NCBI GenBank assembly: GCA_913057715.1
Contig: CAJXOR010000017.1
Span: forward strand, 1-33,152
Direction of reading: 5' to 3'
DNA length: 33,152 nucleotides
Source of the DNA: an uncultured Moraxellaceae bacterium
GTDB lineage: Bacteria; Pseudomonadota; Gammaproteobacteria; Pseudomonadales; Moraxellaceae
Made by a program: the position numbers and the translations under genes. The notes below the pieces were generated by a model. It saw nothing but the letters and a program-made list of their open reading frames with translations, ran no database searches and had not been told where the DNA came from. Of this stretch, positions 1-7,082 are shown in pieces. Within the stretch, counting starts at the first letter, position 1, and every line of letters begins with the position of its first letter.

Positions 1-48
1 TCTACACTATCCTCTTCGTCGGCAGCGTCAGATGTGTATAAGAGACAG
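1..48 (+). other. Untrimmed Nextera read-1 adapter
   Basis: Synthetic sequence, not genome. Bases 1-7 match the end of the Illumina P5 arm, 8-15 (TATCCTCT) look like an i5 index, 16-29 are the Nextera read-1 tail and 30-48 are the 19-base Tn5 mosaic end AGATGTGTATAAGAGACAG. Genomic sequence starts at 49. A matching adapter lies at the other end of the contig. Confidence 0.97.
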
Positions 49-50
49 GT

Positions 51-146
51 TTAAACAGCTCAGTTGTCCGCTAAGCTTTTGCTTAAACAGCTCAGTTGTC
101 CGCTAAGCTTTTGCTTAAACAGCTCAGTCGTCCGCTAAGCTTTTGC
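51..146. repeat. Three tandem copies of a 32-bp unit at the contig end
   Basis: Three head-to-tail 32-base units lie at 51-82, 83-114 and 115-146. The first two are identical; the third differs by one base (T to C at position 129). The third copy holds the last codons and the stop of the AraC-type gene, so the repeat duplicates the 3' end of that gene. It lies directly against the adapter. It could be a genuine short tandem duplication that broke the assembly, or an assembler artefact. Confidence 0.85.
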
Positions 147-1098
147 GGAACTGCATGGGGGAGAGGCCGTAAGCGCGCTTAAAGGCTTGAGAGAAGGTGG
201 AGTCAGACGCATATCCCACCAGCGCGCTGATCTGACCGACGCTGTACTGGCCTAGTCTTAAGTAGCGCGCCGCGATGCGCAGGCGATAGTCGGTCAGGTA
301 GCCAAGCGGGGTGTCATCCATGATCTGGCGAAAGCGCTCAGCAAAGCTCGATCGGGACATACCAGCGATCTCAGCTAAGGAGCTGATCGTCCAGTTATGA
401 GCCGGATCGCTGTGCAGCGCGCTGATCGCTTTGGCTAAGTGACGATCCTTTAGTGCCATGAGCCAGCTGGTGGACTCCTCACTGAGTCCCTCGATGTGCT
501 CGCGCAAGCATTCCACCATGAGCATGCTGCACAGTCGGTTGAGCATGGTGGCTTGACCCAAGCGCTCGCTTCTCACCTCAACCGCCAGGTAGGCCAAACC
601 CAAGCGCAGGATCTCGCTGTGGATCATGCTGCCAAGGCCCATTTGCTCGCTCACTTTGGCAAAGATCACCGGCAGCCCGTCATCACCGACCGGCCTCTCA
701 GGCAAAACTTCTGGCAGAGCTGAGAGCAGCGGGCGCGCCATCCCCTGATCGTATTCGCACCAAGCGATCAGCAGCTGAGCGCAAGGCGTACCTGCACCAA
801 CATGGTGCAAAGAAGTCGAGGTAGTGAATTGTGACAGGTCAAGTTTTTGAACCCGCTCACCGCTACCGCAGATGATCGCCGGTGCTAAACCCTGCGGCAT
901 CATCAGCATATCGCCTGTGTTTGCTGGCAACTCTGAGTCCCTGAGCTGTAGCTTAAGCTCACCGGATATGACGATATAAAACACCATGGTTTGCTTTGGC
1001 ACCAAGGGCTCAAGCCGGTAATCAGACGTCAGCTGTATGGTGGCAAAGTTTGCCTGTTTTAAGTGTATGTCCAGTAAGACTGAGCTGAGTGCATCCAT
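124..1098 (-). CDS. AraC-family transcriptional regulator
   Basis: Predicted cytoplasmic DNA-binding regulator. The N-terminal half looks like the cupin-type AraC_N/Cupin_6 sensor domain (a beta-rich stretch with GELKLQLRDS and GDMLMMPQG). The C-terminal ~100 residues carry the two helix-turn-helix motifs of the family (SSLAEIAGMSRSSFAERF, then VGQISALVGYASDSTFSQAF) and the usual end GLSPMQFRKSL. It is transcribed away from alkB across a 190-base gap, so it is a natural candidate to control alkane oxidation. The effector cannot be read from sequence. The start chosen is ATG at 1098; an in-frame TTG at 1110 would add four residues. Neither has a good ribosome-binding site. The stop lies inside the 32-bp tandem repeat. 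Confidence 0.9.
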   Translation of the reverse strand: MDALSSVLLDIHLKQANFATIQLTSDYRLEPLVPKQTMVFYIVISGELKLQLRDSELPANTGDMLMMPQGLAPAIICGSGERVQKLDLSQFTTSTSLHHVGAGTPCAQLLIAWCEYDQGMARPLLSALPEVLPERPVGDDGLPVIFAKVSEQMGLGSMIHSEILRLGLAYLAVEVRSERLGQATMLNRLCSMLMVECLREHIEGLSEESTSWLMALKDRHLAKAISALHSDPAHNWTISSLAEIAGMSRSSFAERFRQIMDDTPLGYLTDYRLRIAARYLRLGQYSVGQISALVGYASDSTFSQAFKRAYGLSPMQFRKSLADD

Positions 1099-1138
1099 GG
1101 AGATGGCCAAAATTGTTGTGACACGGTTCTATGATAAC

Positions 1139-1238
1139 GCTTTTTAAAACCCAGAAGGATATTCGGTTTTTGGACGCAGACTAAAATATCTCTGCGCAAT
1201 CGCGGTGCAGCTCGATCAGCAAAATGCCAATATATATT
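1139..1238 (+). promoter_or_regulatory. Candidate alkB promoter and regulator-binding repeats
   Basis: The gap between the AraC-type gene and alkB holds a possible -10 TATATT (1233-1238) with no recognisable -35, as expected for an activator-dependent promoter. Upstream are two imperfect direct repeats: TTTTT at 1141-1145 and 1167-1171, followed by ACCCAGA (1149-1155) and ACGCAGA (1174-1180), about 25 bases apart. AraC-family activators often bind direct repeats upstream of -35. The assignment is inference. Confidence 0.3.
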
Positions 1239-1290
1239 CAGATTCACAGAAACGGGGTCTTTAAGACACCTCACGTTAAGGAATAACCTT

Positions 1291-2550
1291 ATGAACATGT
1301 CTGTCAACACATCGATTGAAACTCAAGATCCCGCTCTTTGGCAGGACCCTAAGCGCTACGGATGGCTGCTTAGCCCTGCTCTGCCTCTCATCGGCACGGC
1401 GATTGGCGTATTTGCCATACCCTCTACCAAAACCGAAAAGTACAGCAAGCTAAACACGCTGCTCTGCTTTGCCGGTCCCATCTTGGTTCATGTGATCATA
1501 CCGGCGCTGGACATCATCGTGGGGACTGATAACTCAAACCCGCCCGATGAGGCGATGAAACGTCTGCAAGAAGACCCCTACTATAAGCGCATCGCTTATG
1601 CGTTTGTACCGCTGCAGTACCTTACCCTTGGCATCATCGCGCATAAGTTTGCTAAGAGCGACAACGCGCCGATGCTAGCTAAGCTTGGCATGGCACTCTC
1701 CGCTGGCACGATTAACGGCATCGCGATCAACACGGCGCATGAGCTGGGTCACAAAAAGGGCAAGTTAGATAACTTGACCGCCAAGCTGGCACTGGCGCCA
1801 ACTTCTTACGGTCACTTCGTAGTTGAGCACAACTACGGTCACCACAAAAATGTCGCCACTCCCTTAGATCCCGCGAGTAGCCGATTTGGTGAGACATTTT
1901 ACCAATTTCTGCCCCGCACCGTGATCGGGAGCTTCCGCTCCGCGATTGAGATCGAGACTGCGCGTCTGGCTCGTAAAGGTAAAAGTTTTTGGACTAAAGA
2001 CAACGAGCTGCTGCAAAGCTGGGGCTTATCTGCGGCTCTCTACGCTGGCCTCTATAAAGCCTTTGGCGCAAAAGTGATCCCTTTTATCGCAATCCAAGCG
2101 GTTTACGGCTTCAGTTTGCTAGAGGTGGTGAACTACCTTGAGCACTACGGTTTGAAGCGTCCCCAGCGCGAAGACGGCTCCTACAGCCGCACGCTGCCTG
2201 AGCACAGCTGGAACTCAAATCACGTGATCACCAACTTGTTTTTGTATCAACTCCAGCGCCACTCTGATCACCACGCGAACCCCACGCGCGACTTTCAGAT
2301 GCTGCGCCACTTTGACGACGCACCGCAGTTGCCAAGTGGTTATGCGTCTATGATCACGCTCGCCTACTTCCCCAAGCTTTGGTTCAAAGTCATGAATCCA
2401 AAGGTGATGAAACACTATGACGGGGACACGTCGCTCATGAACCTGTATGACAAGCAAGAACGTCCAGTGCGCGATCTGATTGGCGAAGTTGGCGGTGCGG
2501 TTGCCTCCAAAGCTTTGGGCAAGGTCGGTGCGTTGCTGCAAAAGATCTGA
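1291..2550 (+). CDS. alkB: AlkB-type alkane 1-monooxygenase
   Basis: Integral-membrane non-haem di-iron hydroxylase that converts n-alkanes to 1-alkanols using O2 and electrons from rubredoxin. All the diagnostic histidine boxes are present: HELGHK (150-155), EHNYGHH (179-185), NYLEHYGL (281-288) and LQRHSDHHA (321-329). At 419 residues it is close to the usual ~400. Hydrophobic stretches near 24-43, 57-75, 103-120, 130-147 and 245-280 are consistent with the six-helix fold. An AAGGAA ribosome-binding site (1278-1283) is 7 bases before the ATG. No rubredoxin or rubredoxin reductase is adjacent, so electron partners must be elsewhere. A divergent AraC-type regulator and a downstream dehydrogenase are its neighbours. 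A terminator follows immediately, so it is probably monocistronic. Confidence 0.96.
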   Translation: MNMSVNTSIETQDPALWQDPKRYGWLLSPALPLIGTAIGVFAIPSTKTEKYSKLNTLLCFAGPILVHVIIPALDIIVGTDNSNPPDEAMKRLQEDPYYKRIAYAFVPLQYLTLGIIAHKFAKSDNAPMLAKLGMALSAGTINGIAINTAHELGHKKGKLDNLTAKLALAPTSYGHFVVEHNYGHHKNVATPLDPASSRFGETFYQFLPRTVIGSFRSAIEIETARLARKGKSFWTKDNELLQSWGLSAALYAGLYKAFGAKVIPFIAIQAVYGFSLLEVVNYLEHYGLKRPQREDGSYSRTLPEHSWNSNHVITNLFLYQLQRHSDHHANPTRDFQMLRHFDDAPQLPSGYASMITLAYFPKLWFKVMNPKVMKHYDGDTSLMNLYDKQERPVRDLIGEVGGAVASKALGKVGALLQKI

Positions 2551-2562
2551 GTCTAACGCTTT

Positions 2563-2592
2563 AAAAAACCCGCCAAGTTGGCGGGTTTTTTT
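2563..2592 (+). terminator. Rho-independent terminator of alkB
   Basis: The stem CCCGCCA / TGGCGGG with a 3-base loop is flanked by A6 and followed by T7, 12 bases after the alkB stop. The A-tract on the left makes it potentially bidirectional. Confidence 0.92.
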
Positions 2593-2611
2593 ATGTCAAA
2601 TGTCAACGCTG

Positions 2612-2761
2612 GCAAGCTTCCATATGAAGCATGCCGCTAGATGAGTTTAAAAGTAGTTTGAATTTCTAAACTTCACACAAACTCATCGCCTAAAGCTAAG
2701 CCCAAACCCAGTCAAACCCCGCTCTCGTTGTCATTTGACTGTGCTCCGAGTTTAGGCTTTT
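2612..2761. other. Run of three hairpins, possible small RNA
   Basis: The gap between the alkB terminator and the dehydrogenase has no gene but is almost wholly made of inverted repeats. The first is GCA-A-GCTTC / GAAGC-A-TGC (2612-2634). The second is GATGAGTTT (2640-2648) / AAACTCATC (2679-2687). The third is GCCTAAA (2688-2694) / TTTAGGC (2751-2757), which encloses CAGTCAAA (2709-2716) / TTTGACTG (2734-2741) and is followed by TTTT. The arms are perfect apart from one A-A mismatch. This could be a small RNA ending in a terminator-like stem, or a processed 3' region of alkB. I do not recognise a known family and saw no clear promoter. Confidence 0.4.
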
Positions 2762-2808
2762 ATCAAAAACCTACAGCTCATAAAATTGGCTTAATCCAGC
2801 TTAAAACC

Positions 2809-3660
2809 TTACTCAGGCTCGCCAAACTGCTTGATGCCAAGTTCGCTCAGTGAGTAGTCCCATAGCTGATCGATCATGGATTTCTTTTGACTCCAGGGAC
2901 TGGTCAGCGCTTTTTTCTTGTTCACGAAGTACTCACCTGAAGCGGTGAGATCAGGAGTGCTTGCCAGCCAAATCTGCGTGCTTGCGCCCTGCTGCTCGGT
3001 GACCAGCATCGGACCAATCAATCGCTGAAACACGCCAGGGGTATCACGCCAGATATCGGTTTGCACCGCACCGGGGTGAAAAGCGTTGATCTTGATGCCC
3101 GGCACTCGCTGATCGAATCCGCGCACAAAAAACAGGTTAGCCAGCTTAGAGCGCCCGTAACTGGCAAAAGGAGCCGCCATGAGCAGGCTGCTGCTGCTCA
3201 CGGTTTTGAGCTTAAAGAAGTCGGTAAAGTAGCCAACCCAGTGAGCGATAGAGGAGGTTACCACGATACGCGGATCGCTCGACTTCTTGAGTAGAGGCAA
3301 CAGCCCATGGGTCAGCAAAAAGTGACCTAGGTGCGTGGTGGCAAACATATACTCATGGCCACTTTTGGAGAGTTTCAGCTTTGGCGTGAACAAGCCTGCG
3401 TTTAACACCATGACGTCGATGGCCTGACCATCGCTGCGCAGCTTGGCAGTAAACTCACGCACCGAATCAAAGTGCGTGGTATCAAGCGAGGTAAAACTCA
3501 CCTCAGTCTCAGGAAACTGCGACTTGATCTCATCGACAGCGCGCTGACCTTTGCTCAGATCACGCGCCACCAAGATCAGTCGGTACTCTTGTTTGGCGAG
3601 CGCCAAAGCAGTTTGTTTGCCGATACCCGATGAGGCACCAGTGATAAGCGCTGTCTTCAT
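2809..3660 (-). CDS. Short-chain dehydrogenase/reductase (retinol-dehydrogenase-like)
   Basis: NAD(P)-dependent oxidoreductase of the classical SDR fold. Visible are the Rossmann motif TGASSGIG (7-14), NAG (87-89), the catalytic Ser near 136-137 and YGRSK (Tyr168, Lys172). Arg33 after the second strand (VARD) favours NADP(H). The sequence resembles the retinol-dehydrogenase/WWOX-like branch, whose members act on varied alcohols, aldehydes or ketones; the substrate is unknown. An AGGAG site (3667-3671) precedes the ATG. It faces alkB convergently. A role in oxidising alkane-derived alcohols is possible but is only suggested by position. Confidence 0.88.
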   Translation of the reverse strand: MKTALITGASSGIGKQTALALAKQEYRLILVARDLSKGQRAVDEIKSQFPETEVSFTSLDTTHFDSVREFTAKLRSDGQAIDVMVLNAGLFTPKLKLSKSGHEYMFATTHLGHFLLTHGLLPLLKKSSDPRIVVTSSIAHWVGYFTDFFKLKTVSSSSLLMAAPFASYGRSKLANLFFVRGFDQRVPGIKINAFHPGAVQTDIWRDTPGVFQRLIGPMLVTEQQGASTQIWLASTPDLTASGEYFVNKKKALTSPWSQKKSMIDQLWDYSLSELGIKQFGEPE

Positions 3661-4106
3661 GCGTTTCTCCTAAAAAATTCACTATGCCTGCGCAGCGAAT
3701 CGATAGCTAGATGATTAGCGACAAATTGGCTGAGGCAAATGTCAGCCCTAGCAAGCACCGCCCTTGAGCACTACTAAACCTTCAAGCAAACTCAGACTAA
3801 ATCCGAGGACAAGTTCTGTCTGCCCAATGCATCAATAGCAAGGTTTTAGGGGATCGCTTAGAGCGATCTTATGCCTCTAAATAAGGAGCTTAGTTTCGGA
3901 GTTTTTAAGCGGTGCGGCGACAGCGGGCTTTGCTGGTGCGGCGATAACTGAGTTCAAGTTGATCGTTGATGAAAACTGCTAGTAAAGATTGCTGATCTAA
4001 AAAGATCGAAATGCTAATCAATCATTCATAGGCACCGACTTGGCGGTGACAGATCTGGCGAGGATTTACAAACTAGGATAAGCCAGCAAGGGTAGTCATT
4101 TGGCAC
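3661..4106. other. Gene-free stretch with hairpins and a direct repeat
   Basis: No plausible coding region seen. It contains a nested inverted repeat (CTAAACCTT near 3774-3782 with AAGGTTTTAG at 3840-3849, enclosing CAGAC/GTCTG), a perfect hairpin GATCGCT-TAG-AGCGATC (3852-3868), and a 10-base direct repeat GGTGCGGCGA at 3911-3920 and 3935-3944. None is followed by a T-run. Function unknown; the part nearest 3661 should hold the dehydrogenase promoter. Confidence 0.5.
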
Positions 4107-4128
4107 AAAAAAACCCACCAAGGGCGGG
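4107..4128 (-). terminator. Terminator of the tRNA operon
   Basis: On the minus strand CCCGCC-CTT-GGTGGG (one G-T pair) is followed by seven T. It lies about 25 bases past the 3' end of tRNA-His. Confidence 0.85.
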
Positions 4129-4152
4129 CCAACGACTGAGCAATACGTAAAT

Positions 4153-4229
4153 TGGGGCGATTGACGGGGATCGAACCCGCGACAACCAAGATCACAACCT
4201 GGGGCTCTACCGACTGAGCTACAACCGCC
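4153..4229 (-). tRNA. tRNA-His (GTG)
   Basis: Full cloverleaf on the minus strand with encoded CCA (4153-4155). The anticodon is GTG. The extra 5' G(-1) at 4229 opposite C73 (4156) is the identity mark of tRNA-His. Acceptor stem GCGGTTG pairs with CAATCGC, with one G-T pair. It is the last gene of a three-tRNA operon. Confidence 0.96.
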
Positions 4230-4252
4230 AAAACTAAAAAACAGGCCGTACA

Positions 4253-4329
4253 TGGTGCGCCTGGCAGGATTCGAACCTGCGACCACCCGCTTAGAAGGCG
4301 GATGCTCTATCCAACTGAGCTACAGGCGC
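4253..4329 (-). tRNA. tRNA-Arg (TCT)
   Basis: Cloverleaf on the minus strand: acceptor GCGCCTG / CAGGCGC, discriminator A, encoded CCA at 4253-4255, anticodon TCT in a loop closed by CCGCC / GGCGG-type pairing. It reads AGA codons. It is the middle gene of the operon. Confidence 0.96.
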
Positions 4330-4355
4330 AAAACCGTATCAGCTCTATATAAAAG

Positions 4356-4432
4356 TGGTCGGAGCGAAAGGATTCGAACCTTCGACCCCCTGAACCCAAA
4401 TCAGGTGCGCTACCAAACTGCGCCACGCTCCG
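4356..4432 (-). tRNA. tRNA-Pro (TGG)
   Basis: Cloverleaf on the minus strand: acceptor CGGAGCG / CGCTCCG, discriminator A, encoded CCA at 4356-4358, anticodon TGG between CCTGA and TCAGG. First gene of the Pro-Arg-His operon, a grouping common in gammaproteobacteria. Confidence 0.96.
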
Positions 4433-4470
4433 ACACGTTGCCTTTGAAGTTACCCTCAAGTGCGGGGTGA

Positions 4471-4499
4471 ATTCTATAGCCCACCCACTGTTACGTCAA
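4471..4499 (-). promoter_or_regulatory. Sigma-70 promoter of the tRNA operon
   Basis: Minus-strand -35 TTGACG (4494-4499) and -10 TAGAAT (4471-4476) are separated by 17 bases, about 40 bases before tRNA-Pro. The bases after the -10 are C/G-rich (CACCCCGC), the type of discriminator linked to stringent control of stable-RNA promoters. Confidence 0.8.
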
Positions 4500-4548
4500 C
4501 CCATTTGTGTGAAAGTTAACACGTAATAGTTGCTTGACGATCAACTAA

Positions 4549-5616
4549 TCAGACGCCCTTCATAGACGCAGTGAACTCCAGCATCTTATCCAGCGGCTTT
4601 TTCGCAAGAGGTATGAGATCAGCATCAACCAGTATCTCATGTAAGCTCAGATCGCTTGAGGTGAGCGAATCGATGATGGCGTCAAGTGAGTTCATCGCCA
4701 TCCATGGGCAGTGCGCGCAAGAGCGGCAGGTCGCCCCTGCACCCCGGGTTGGCGCCTCGATGATCTGCTTGTTAGGAGCAGCTTGGCGCATCTTATAAAA
4801 GATCCCACGATCGGTGGCGACGATTAGCTGCTCATGCGGCAGGGTTTTGGCCGCGTGGATCAACTGCGAGGTGGAGCCGACGGCGTCTGCCATCTCAATC
4901 ACGTCGGTTGGCGACTCCGGGTGCACCAGTACCGCCGCCTCTGGGTAGAGCGCCTTCATCTGCTCGATCCCGCGTGCGCGAAACTCCTCATGCACGATAC
5001 AAGAGCCGTCCCACAGCAGCATCTCAGCGCCTACTTTGTTTTGGATATAGCGGCCCAGGTGCTGATCCGGCGCCCAGATGATCTTTTGGCCAAGCGAGTC
5101 TAAGTGATCGATGATCTCAACCGCGCAGCTGGAGGTCACCACCCAATCGGCGCGCGCTTTGACCGCTGCTGAGGTGTTGGCGTAGACGACCACGGTATGA
5201 TCCGGGTGGGCGTCGCAGAACTCGCTGAACTGATCGATGGGGCAACCTAAGTCGAGCGAGCAAGTCGCCTCCAAAGTCGGCATGAGCACAGTTTTCTCAG
5301 GACTTAAGATCTTGGCGGTTTCCCCCATGAACTTAACCCCAGCCACGATCAGCTTTTTTTGCGGCGCGTCACGCCCAAAGCGCGCCATGGCAAGCGAGTC
5401 AGAAACAAATCCGCCGGTGGCTTCAGCTAACTCTTGGATCTCAGGATCGCAGTAGTAGTGCGCGATTATGGTCGCGTCATGCTCTTTGAGAAGCTCAGCG
5501 ATCTGCTGCATTTTTTCACGCTTCTGTGTCTCTGTTAGAGAACTTGGCGGCGCCTCAATCTGATCAAGGTGGTTTTTGACAATCAGGCGCGCCGCATCAT
5601 TTTGTACAAGACTCAT
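4549..5616 (-). CDS. nadA: Quinolinate synthase A
   Basis: Condenses iminoaspartate with dihydroxyacetone phosphate to quinolinate in de novo NAD synthesis; cytoplasmic, oxygen-sensitive [4Fe-4S] enzyme. The 355 residues match the ~350-residue family. Alignment by eye to the E. coli enzyme gives cluster ligands Cys119 (ATCSLDLGC), Cys206 (GSCIVHEE) and Cys303 ([13 protein letters not shown]). [17 protein letters not shown] (53-69) and VHPESP (231-236) are also characteristic. The ATG at 5616 has only a weak GGAAAA site. It lies 45 bases after a rhodanese gene in the same direction, probably one operon. nadB and nadC are not in the window. Confidence 0.97.
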   Translation of the reverse strand: MSLVQNDAARLIVKNHLDQIEAPPSSLTETQKREKMQQIAELLKEHDATIIAHYYCDPEIQELAEATGGFVSDSLAMARFGRDAPQKKLIVAGVKFMGETAKILSPEKTVLMPTLEATCSLDLGCPIDQFSEFCDAHPDHTVVVYANTSAAVKARADWVVTSSCAVEIIDHLDSLGQKIIWAPDQHLGRYIQNKVGAEMLLWDGSCIVHEEFRARGIEQMKALYPEAAVLVHPESPTDVIEMADAVGSTSQLIHAAKTLPHEQLIVATDRGIFYKMRQAAPNKQIIEAPTRGAGATCRSCAHCPWMAMNSLDAIIDSLTSSDLSLHEILVDADLIPLAKKPLDKMLEFTASMKGV

Positions 5617-5661
5617 AGGTTTTTCCAGTTTGTTAGGGGCAGCTTTCTAGAGGTCTGAAAA

Positions 5662-5967
5662 TTAGCCAGCCACGGTGGGCAGCGACTCAGCGACCGCTTT
5701 ACGCGTGCCGCCCTGCAATATGACGATGGTACGCGTCGGATCAATCTGCTCGATCAGCTCAGCCGCTTTTTTGGCCCGAGTTCCACCGCCGCACAAAACG
5801 TGTAGCGTGCCCTCAGTTTGCTTGATCGCCGCTGCATCGATCTGACCCAGCGGCTGATTTTTCGCGCCCTTCACGTGCCGCTCCGCATAAGCTTTAGGCT
5901 CGCGGACATCCCAAATCAGGTGCCCGGCGTCAAAATCAAACTCAGTAATTGGCAGTGTTTGGATCAT
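5662..5967 (-). CDS. Single-domain rhodanese-like protein
   Basis: Small (101 residues) cytoplasmic sulfurtransferase-type domain. The active-site loop starts at Cys59 (CGGGTR, 59-64), the usual six-residue CxxxxR cradle, preceded by a typical WDVREPKAYAERHVKGAKN segment (19-37). It has no signal peptide. It is the first gene of an apparent operon with nadA. A sulfur-handling role for the oxygen-sensitive cluster of NadA is an appealing inference, not shown. The ATG at 5967 is the only reasonable start. Confidence 0.88.
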   Translation of the reverse strand: MIQTLPITEFDFDAGHLIWDVREPKAYAERHVKGAKNQPLGQIDAAAIKQTEGTLHVLCGGGTRAKKAAELIEQIDPTRTIVILQGGTRKAVAESLPTVAG

Positions 5968-6001
5968 AGTCGCATCAGCTTTATCAAAGTATCTGCGTTT
6001 G

Positions 6002-6010
6002 ATTTTAGCA
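6002..6010 (-). promoter_or_regulatory. Extended -10 promoter of rhodanese-nadA
   Basis: Minus-strand TGC-TAAAAT gives an extended -10 about 35 bases before the rhodanese ATG. There is no good -35 hexamer. Confidence 0.45.
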
Positions 6011-6097
6011 AAATGCCCACCCGTTTCAGTATCTTCTTATCAAACCCCCATGACACAGATCAGCTACTACTGAGCCAAGCCCTAAAAAGTTTCAAAC

Positions 6098-6106
6098 TGC
6101 TAAGAT
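6098..6106 (+). promoter_or_regulatory. Extended -10 promoter of the DUF4442 gene
   Basis: TGC-TAAGAT lies 29 bases before the ATG at 6136, without a convincing -35. It is divergent from the nadA-side promoter about 90 bases away. Confidence 0.4.
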
Positions 6107-6135
6107 GGGTTTTTTTGGATAGGTGATAACAACTC

Positions 6136-6654
6136 ATGACAAAACCCGTTAACAACATGCTGGCCAAAACTTCTCGCGCCATGCGCTTTGTACCGCAAGC
6201 AGTTAAGCGCACGGTACTCACGCAAACCCTGGGGCGCGTGGTGCCTTATCTGAACACTTCAGGGGTGCAGTTTGAAACACTAGAGCCGCTCAAGGTCGAG
6301 GTTTCACTCAAAAACACCAGAGCCGTGCAAAACCACATCGGCCAGGTGCACGCCGTGGCGATGGTGCTTTTGGCGGAAACCTCAACTGGATTTGTGGTTG
6401 GGATCAACTTGCCAACTGACAAGATCTGTCTGATCAAAACCGCCGATATCAGCTACCGTCGCCCCTCTCAAGGCAACATGCGTGCGGTGGCCACGCTAAC
6501 TGAAGAGCAGGCGAGCCAAATTCAGCAGCAAGAGGAAGGCGAAGTGTTGGTTAACTGCCAAGTGTTCGATGAAAGCGGCAAAGAGCCCATGCAGGCCAAC
6601 ATGACTTGGGCTTGGATCTCAAAAGCCAAGCTGGCCGCGAAGCGCAAAGGCTGA
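6136..6654 (+). CDS. DUF4442 hotdog-fold protein (PaaI/YiiD-like thioesterase family)
   Basis: A 172-residue cytoplasmic protein. The segment NHIGQVHAVAMVLLAETSTG (66-85) matches the N-H-x-G-x-x-H-A/G helix region of hotdog acyl-CoA thioesterase relatives (DUF4442), followed by the expected IKTADISYRRPSQG strand. Family members are mostly uncharacterised, and hydrolysis of acyl-CoA is the usual guess. AGGTGA (6121-6126) is spaced 9 bases from the ATG. It stands alone with its own probable promoter. Confidence 0.78.
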   Translation: MTKPVNNMLAKTSRAMRFVPQAVKRTVLTQTLGRVVPYLNTSGVQFETLEPLKVEVSLKNTRAVQNHIGQVHAVAMVLLAETSTGFVVGINLPTDKICLIKTADISYRRPSQGNMRAVATLTEEQASQIQQQEEGEVLVNCQVFDESGKEPMQANMTWAWISKAKLAAKRKG

Positions 6655-6721
6655 TTACAGCTTAAAAAGCTGATCAGCAAAATGTCCTCGCGGCTGAGCT
6701 GAGCACGGCTAGGGTGGGCAT

Positions 6722-6934
6722 TTAAAACCAGCCGCGCTGAAAACCCAGCTCAACCAACAGCTTGATGCCAAAGGTCGCAAAGCCAGCGCCCAGCGCCAAA
6801 AAGATCCAGAAGGTTCCGCGTTTGCCGGCGTCGGATTCTTTAGCAACATCGACCATGATGAACAGGAGCACCCCGACAAACAGGGGCAGCAGGCCGTATA
6901 AACCGATTTTGGTGACCAGATCACTCGATATCAT
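6722..6934 (-). CDS. DUF2788 small membrane protein
   Basis: A 70-residue protein with two predicted transmembrane helices (about 11-28 and 42-61) separated by the short charged, conserved-looking loop AKESDAGKRGTF. This loop and the length match DUF2788, a family of small inner-membrane proteins of gammaproteobacteria with no known function. It is transcribed away from argS. The ribosome-binding site is weak. An overlapping reading frame in another phase (6709-6924) lacks these features. Confidence 0.75.
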   Translation of the reverse strand: MISSDLVTKIGLYGLLPLFVGVLLFIMVDVAKESDAGKRGTFWIFLALGAGFATFGIKLLVELGFQRGWF

Positions 6935-7031
6935 GAGACGCTCAGCATTGGATCTAAACCAATATGATAGCGAAACAGCGGTGGATCGGGTGAGCGCTTT
7001 GTTGGCTTTGGTGTTAGTTATGGCTTGAATT

Positions 7032-7040
7032 TGCTATGAT
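7032..7040 (+). promoter_or_regulatory. Extended -10 promoter of argS
   Basis: TGC-TATGAT lies 42 bases before the argS ATG. The -35 is poor, so the TGn extension probably compensates. Confidence 0.5.
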
Positions 7041-7082
7041 CTCAGGCTTCAAATCGGCTCGTTACAGGCAGCTGCACCCTTT

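Noticed and set aside
51-146. Regularly repeated 32-bp units resembling a CRISPR array
   Set aside because: The units are directly adjacent with no spacers and the last one codes for the end of a gene; no cas genes are present.
4026-4470. Two long reading frames over the tRNA cluster, one on each strand
   Set aside because: They run through three well-formed tRNA genes and their translations are typical translated-tRNA artefacts.
6709-6924. Alternative Cys/Ser-rich reading frame overlapping the DUF2788 gene
   Set aside because: Same strand, different phase, no family features; the other frame gives two clear helices and a recognised family.
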